A DNA stretch of 32,069 nt from Natronolimnohabitans innermongolicus JCM 12255 (GTDB lineage Archaea; Halobacteriota; Halobacteria; Halobacteriales; Natrialbaceae), in assembly GCF_000337215.1 (NCBI RefSeq), contig NZ_AOHZ01000018.1, positions 87,753 to 119,821 on the forward strand, in the 5' to 3' direction. Below the pieces are notes generated by a model. It had not been told where the DNA came from and did no database searches. It worked only from the letters and a program-made list of their open reading frames with translations. How positions within the stretch are numbered: position 1 is the first letter of the stretch; every line of letters begins with the position of its first letter. Below are positions 29,811 to 32,069 of this stretch, in pieces. Both the position numbers and the translations under genes were made by a program.

Positions 29811-31067
29811 ATGGCCGAGGACGCGAACCCTTTCGAAAGCCTGCAATCGCAGATCGACGAGGCCGCGACTCACATTGATGTCGCCGACGACGTGATCGAA
29901 CGGCTCAAATATCCTGAACGAGTTCTCGAGACGAATCTTACGGTCGAACTGGACGACGGCACCCTCGAGCGCTTCAAGGCGTTTCGCTCGCAGTTCAACG
30001 GTGACCGCGGCCCCTACAAGGGCGGTATTCGCTACCACCCACAGGTCTCCCGCGACGAGGTGAAGGCGCTGTCGGGTTGGATGACCTACAAGACGGCGAT
30101 CGTCGACATCCCGCTTGGCGGCGGCAAGGGCGGAATCGTCATCGATCCCGACAACTACTCCGAGAGCGAACTCGAGCGCGTTACGCGAACGTTCGCTACG
30201 GAGTTGCGGCCGCTGATCGGCGAGGACCGCGACGTTCCCGCACCCGACGTGAACACGGGTCAGCGGGAGATGAACTGGATCAAAGACACCTACGAGACGC
30301 TCGAGAACACGACGGAGCCGGGTGTCATCACCGGGAAAAACCTCGCCAGCGGCGGCAGCGAGGGTCGCGTCGAGGCGACGGGTCGGTCGACGGTCCTCGC
30401 CGCTCGCGAGGCCTTCGACTACCTCGACAAGGATCTCGAGGGCGCGACGGTCGCCGTCCAGGGCTACGGGAACGCCGGCTGGATCGCCGCGAAACTGATC
30501 GACGAGATGGGTGCGACGGTCGTCGCCGCCAGCGACTCTTCGGGCGGGATCTACAACCCCGACGGCTTCGATCCCGTCGCCGCGAAAGACCACAAAAACG
30601 AGACCGGCAGCATCGTCGGCTACGAGGAAAGCGAGGAGGAGATCACGAACGAGGACGTCCTGACGATGGACGTCGACCTCCTGATTCCCGCGGCGCTGGA
30701 GAACGCCATCGACGCCGACCTCGCTGAAGCGGTCGAGGCCGACGTCATCTCCGAGGCCGCAAACGGGCCGCTGACGCCCGCCGCCGACGAAGTCCTCGAG
30801 GGCAAAGACGTCTTCGTCATCCCGGACATTCTGGCCAACGCCGGTGGCGTCACCGTCTCCTACTTCGAGTGGGTCCAGAACCGTGACCGCTTCTACTGGA
30901 GCGAAGAGAAGGTCAACGAAGAACTCGAAGGCCACATCGTCAACGCCTTCGACGCGCTCGTCGAAACCTACGAGGAGCACAACCTCGACAACCCTCGGAC
31001 CGCAGCCTACGTCGTCGCGATTCAGCGCGTGGCCAACTCGTTCGAGGAGTCCGGCAGCTGGCCCTGA
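29811..31067 (+). CDS. gdhA: glutamate dehydrogenase
   Basis: 418-residue Glu/Leu/Phe/Val dehydrogenase that interconverts glutamate and 2-oxoglutarate + ammonia. The substrate lysines are in [12 protein letters not shown] (Lys70), GWMTYKTA (Lys94) and PLGGGKGGI (Lys106). [15 protein letters not shown] carries the catalytic Asp, with NTG in place of the usual [28 protein letters not shown] leads into the Rossmann domain with [30 protein letters not shown] is the C-terminal signature. The length is normal for archaeal hexameric GDH. Coenzyme preference is not clear. Sitting beside a CitE-like lyase, it may supply glutamate for the methylaspartate cycle, besides general nitrogen assimilation. 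Confidence 0.96.
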   Translation: MAEDANPFESLQSQIDEAATHIDVADDVIERLKYPERVLETNLTVELDDGTLERFKAFRSQFNGDRGPYKGGIRYHPQVSRDEVKALSGWMTYKTAIVDIPLGGGKGGIVIDPDNYSESELERVTRTFATELRPLIGEDRDVPAPDVNTGQREMNWIKDTYETLENTTEPGVITGKNLASGGSEGRVEATGRSTVLAAREAFDYLDKDLEGATVAVQGYGNAGWIAAKLIDEMGATVVAASDSSGGIYNPDGFDPVAAKDHKNETGSIVGYEESEEEITNEDVLTMDVDLLIPAALENAIDADLAEAVEADVISEAANGPLTPAADEVLEGKDVFVIPDILANAGGVTVSYFEWVQNRDRFYWSEEKVNEELEGHIVNAFDALVETYEEHNLDNPRTAAYVVAIQRVANSFEESGSWP

Positions 31068-31228
31068 GTCGGGGTTCGCCTCGAGTCATCGTTCGCCCCG
31101 TCTGTGTCAGTCGGTTCCCTGCGACTCTCGCGGTCATCGAAGGCTTTGCTGTCCGTATGATGAGTGTGCCTCGTGACAATCATTTCATAGCATACGTTCG
31201 CTCCCGGTATCTTTTTCTCTATCCGTTG

Positions 31229-31241
31229 TGTCCGACGGACA
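31229..31241. promoter_or_regulatory. 13-bp perfect dyad just before the DUF2062 gene
   Basis: TGTCCG-A-CGGACA ends six bases before the ATG at 31248. With a CTTTTTC box at ~31211-31217 the transcript would start inside or just after this dyad, so a bound repressor would block initiation. No regulator is known. Confidence 0.35.
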
Positions 31242-31247
31242 GTGTGG

Positions 31248-31751
31248 ATGGTTCGAGAGCGACTGGCCAGGTATCGTGACCGCGCCCGTCGAAAACTGCT
31301 CGAGGCCTTTCGGGAGAAGCATACGCCACATCAGGTCGCTGCGAGTTTCGCAATTGGGATCTTTATCACGTCGCTGCCGACCGGCGGTCTCGGGATCGGC
31401 CTGTTTTTCGTCCTAATCTCGCTGCAGTCCTGGATCAGCAAACCCGCAATTTTCGCCTCCGTCGCCGTGCTCAACCCGTTCGTCAAGCCCGCAGTCTACG
31501 TCGCGAGCTTTCAGTTGGGCGGAACCTTACTCGGCTCGAGCGCGGTCGACTCCTGGGACGAGTCAGCGGGCGAGGCCGCCGCGATCGCCGTCCAGCAACT
31601 GCTGCTTGGCAATCTCGTGATCGCCGTTTTGCTCACGGGAGTCGCGTACGCGACGGTGTTTCACCTGACCAGAGCCCACCGCCGTCGCTCGGGCCAACAG
31701 TCGGAGACGTCGTTCGCATCGCTCATTCTGGGGCTGTTCCGTCGTCCCTAA
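31248..31751 (+). CDS. DUF2062 membrane protein
   Basis: 167 residues from the ATG at 31248; a GTG two codons upstream is also possible. A basic N-terminus (RERLARYRDRARRKLLEAFREK) precedes HTPHQVAASFAIGIFITSLPTGGLGIG, which matches the start of DUF2062, with the P-x-x-A/S-x-G-x-F-I pattern. Then come LFFVLISLQSWISKPAIFASVAVLNPFVKP (the NPxxxP segment) and a final helix LLLGNLVIAVLLTGVAYATVF, for about three to four membrane helices. Relatives are small inner-membrane proteins of unknown function, sometimes fused to glycosyltransferases. The basic, Arg/Ser-rich tail is cytoplasmic. Confidence 0.88.
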   Translation: MVRERLARYRDRARRKLLEAFREKHTPHQVAASFAIGIFITSLPTGGLGIGLFFVLISLQSWISKPAIFASVAVLNPFVKPAVYVASFQLGGTLLGSSAVDSWDESAGEAAAIAVQQLLLGNLVIAVLLTGVAYATVFHLTRAHRRRSGQQSETSFASLILGLFRRP

Positions 31752-31888
31752 CCGGCTGCTGTCGTGTAACGGACATGTACTGGATCGCGACCATCGCTGG
31801 GCTGGAGAGGAGTACGAACGACTGTGAGTTGATAGAACACTCCTGCTTCCAATAAATTCTTATAAACGGGACTCACATTGGTTCGGAA

Positions 31889-32069
31889 ATGAAGCGACGA
31901 ACGCTACTCGGTGGACTCGGTGCGGCCGGACTCGCGAGCCTCGCGGGTTGTCTGGACACCGTCGGTCTGGCCAAACACGAGTCGGCACCGGCCGGCGTCG
32001 AAGCGAGCGTCCGCGACGAGACGGGCTACCAGCAGACGACCGTCGACGATATCGTCGTCGAGGAGACCG
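31889..32069 (+). CDS. Tat-type lipoprotein, N-terminal fragment (runs off the window)
   Basis: Only the first 60 codons are inside the window. MKRRTLLGGLGAAGLASLAGC is a twin-arginine signal ending in the lipobox LAGC (Cys21), so the mature protein is lipid-anchored outside the cell. The visible mature part (APAGVEASVRDETGYQQTTV) resembles the start of haloarchaeal lipoproteins annotated DUF6517, but too little is present to be sure. An AT-rich box (TTCTTATAAAC, 31857-31867) about 27 nt upstream predicts a leaderless start. Confidence 0.85.
   Translation, partial: MKRRTLLGGLGAAGLASLAGCLDTVGLAKHESAPAGVEASVRDETGYQQTTVDDIVVEET

Noticed and set aside
29724-30980. 418-codon open frame on the minus strand
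   Set aside because: Antisense to glutamate dehydrogenase; no domain or start signal of its own.
1-32069. CRISPR arrays, tRNA/rRNA genes, transposases
   Set aside because: No regularly spaced repeat array, no tRNA T-arm pattern in the gaps and no transposase-like frame were seen. The only tandem array is the 27-bp one at 24960, which has no spacers.

Overview
The window looks like chromosomal DNA of an extremely halophilic archaeon (class Halobacteria). The DNA is GC-rich with strong C/G third positions and the proteins are very acidic. Promoters are archaeal, and many have an AT-rich TATA-like box about 26-30 nt before the start codon, which implies leaderless mRNAs. Exported proteins carry twin-arginine signals. 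Family-level gene content (bacterial-type GAPDH, archaeal class I aldolase, CitE-like lyase plus GDH, Orc1/Cdc6) would suit a Natrialbales-like member, but I cannot fix the genus.

Layout. 19-5603: acyl-CoA dehydrogenase, a small NAD(P)-binding SDR, a squalene/phytoene synthase, a membrane-anchored unknown, a 3-hydroxyacyl-CoA dehydrogenase and a helix-hairpin-helix protein. 5607-5716: a 110-bp stretch bounded by 16-bp inverted repeats. 5833-18811: a dense central-carbon block. It holds class I FBP aldolase plus FBPase, PEP synthase overlapping a RimK-type ligase fused to a retropepsin-like domain, a divergent ADP-dependent sugar kinase, a double UspA protein, a TreT-like trehalose synthase, and divergently a gap-pgk-nucleotidyltransferase row. 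The nucleotidyltransferase could feed NDP-glucose to TreT. 18840-20252: a Tat-exported trypsin-fold protease paired with a tiny membrane protein. 20253-21130: a long gap with no convincing gene but one promoter-plus-hairpin candidate. 21131-26212: membrane proteins, a succinate-semialdehyde-type dehydrogenase, an ACR3/bile-acid-symporter-like transporter and an acidic surface protein.

26411-28799 is the most striking part: a complete orc1/cdc6-linked chromosomal replication origin. Orc1 is transcribed away from a gene-free ~1.1 kb region. That region holds at least five well-preserved origin recognition boxes (ORBs) and two degenerate ones, set around an AT-rich unwinding element with its own inverted repeats. 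Between the inner ORBs and the AT-rich element lie mirrored G-rich tracts, G-rich on + at left and on - at right; the left one fits a G-quadruplex pattern. A further, near-perfect ORB lies about 4 kb away, between the aldehyde dehydrogenase and the transporter. Beyond the origin come a CitE-like CoA lyase and glutamate dehydrogenase (plausibly methylaspartate-cycle or glutamate metabolism), a DUF2062 membrane protein and the start of a Tat lipoprotein cut by the window edge.
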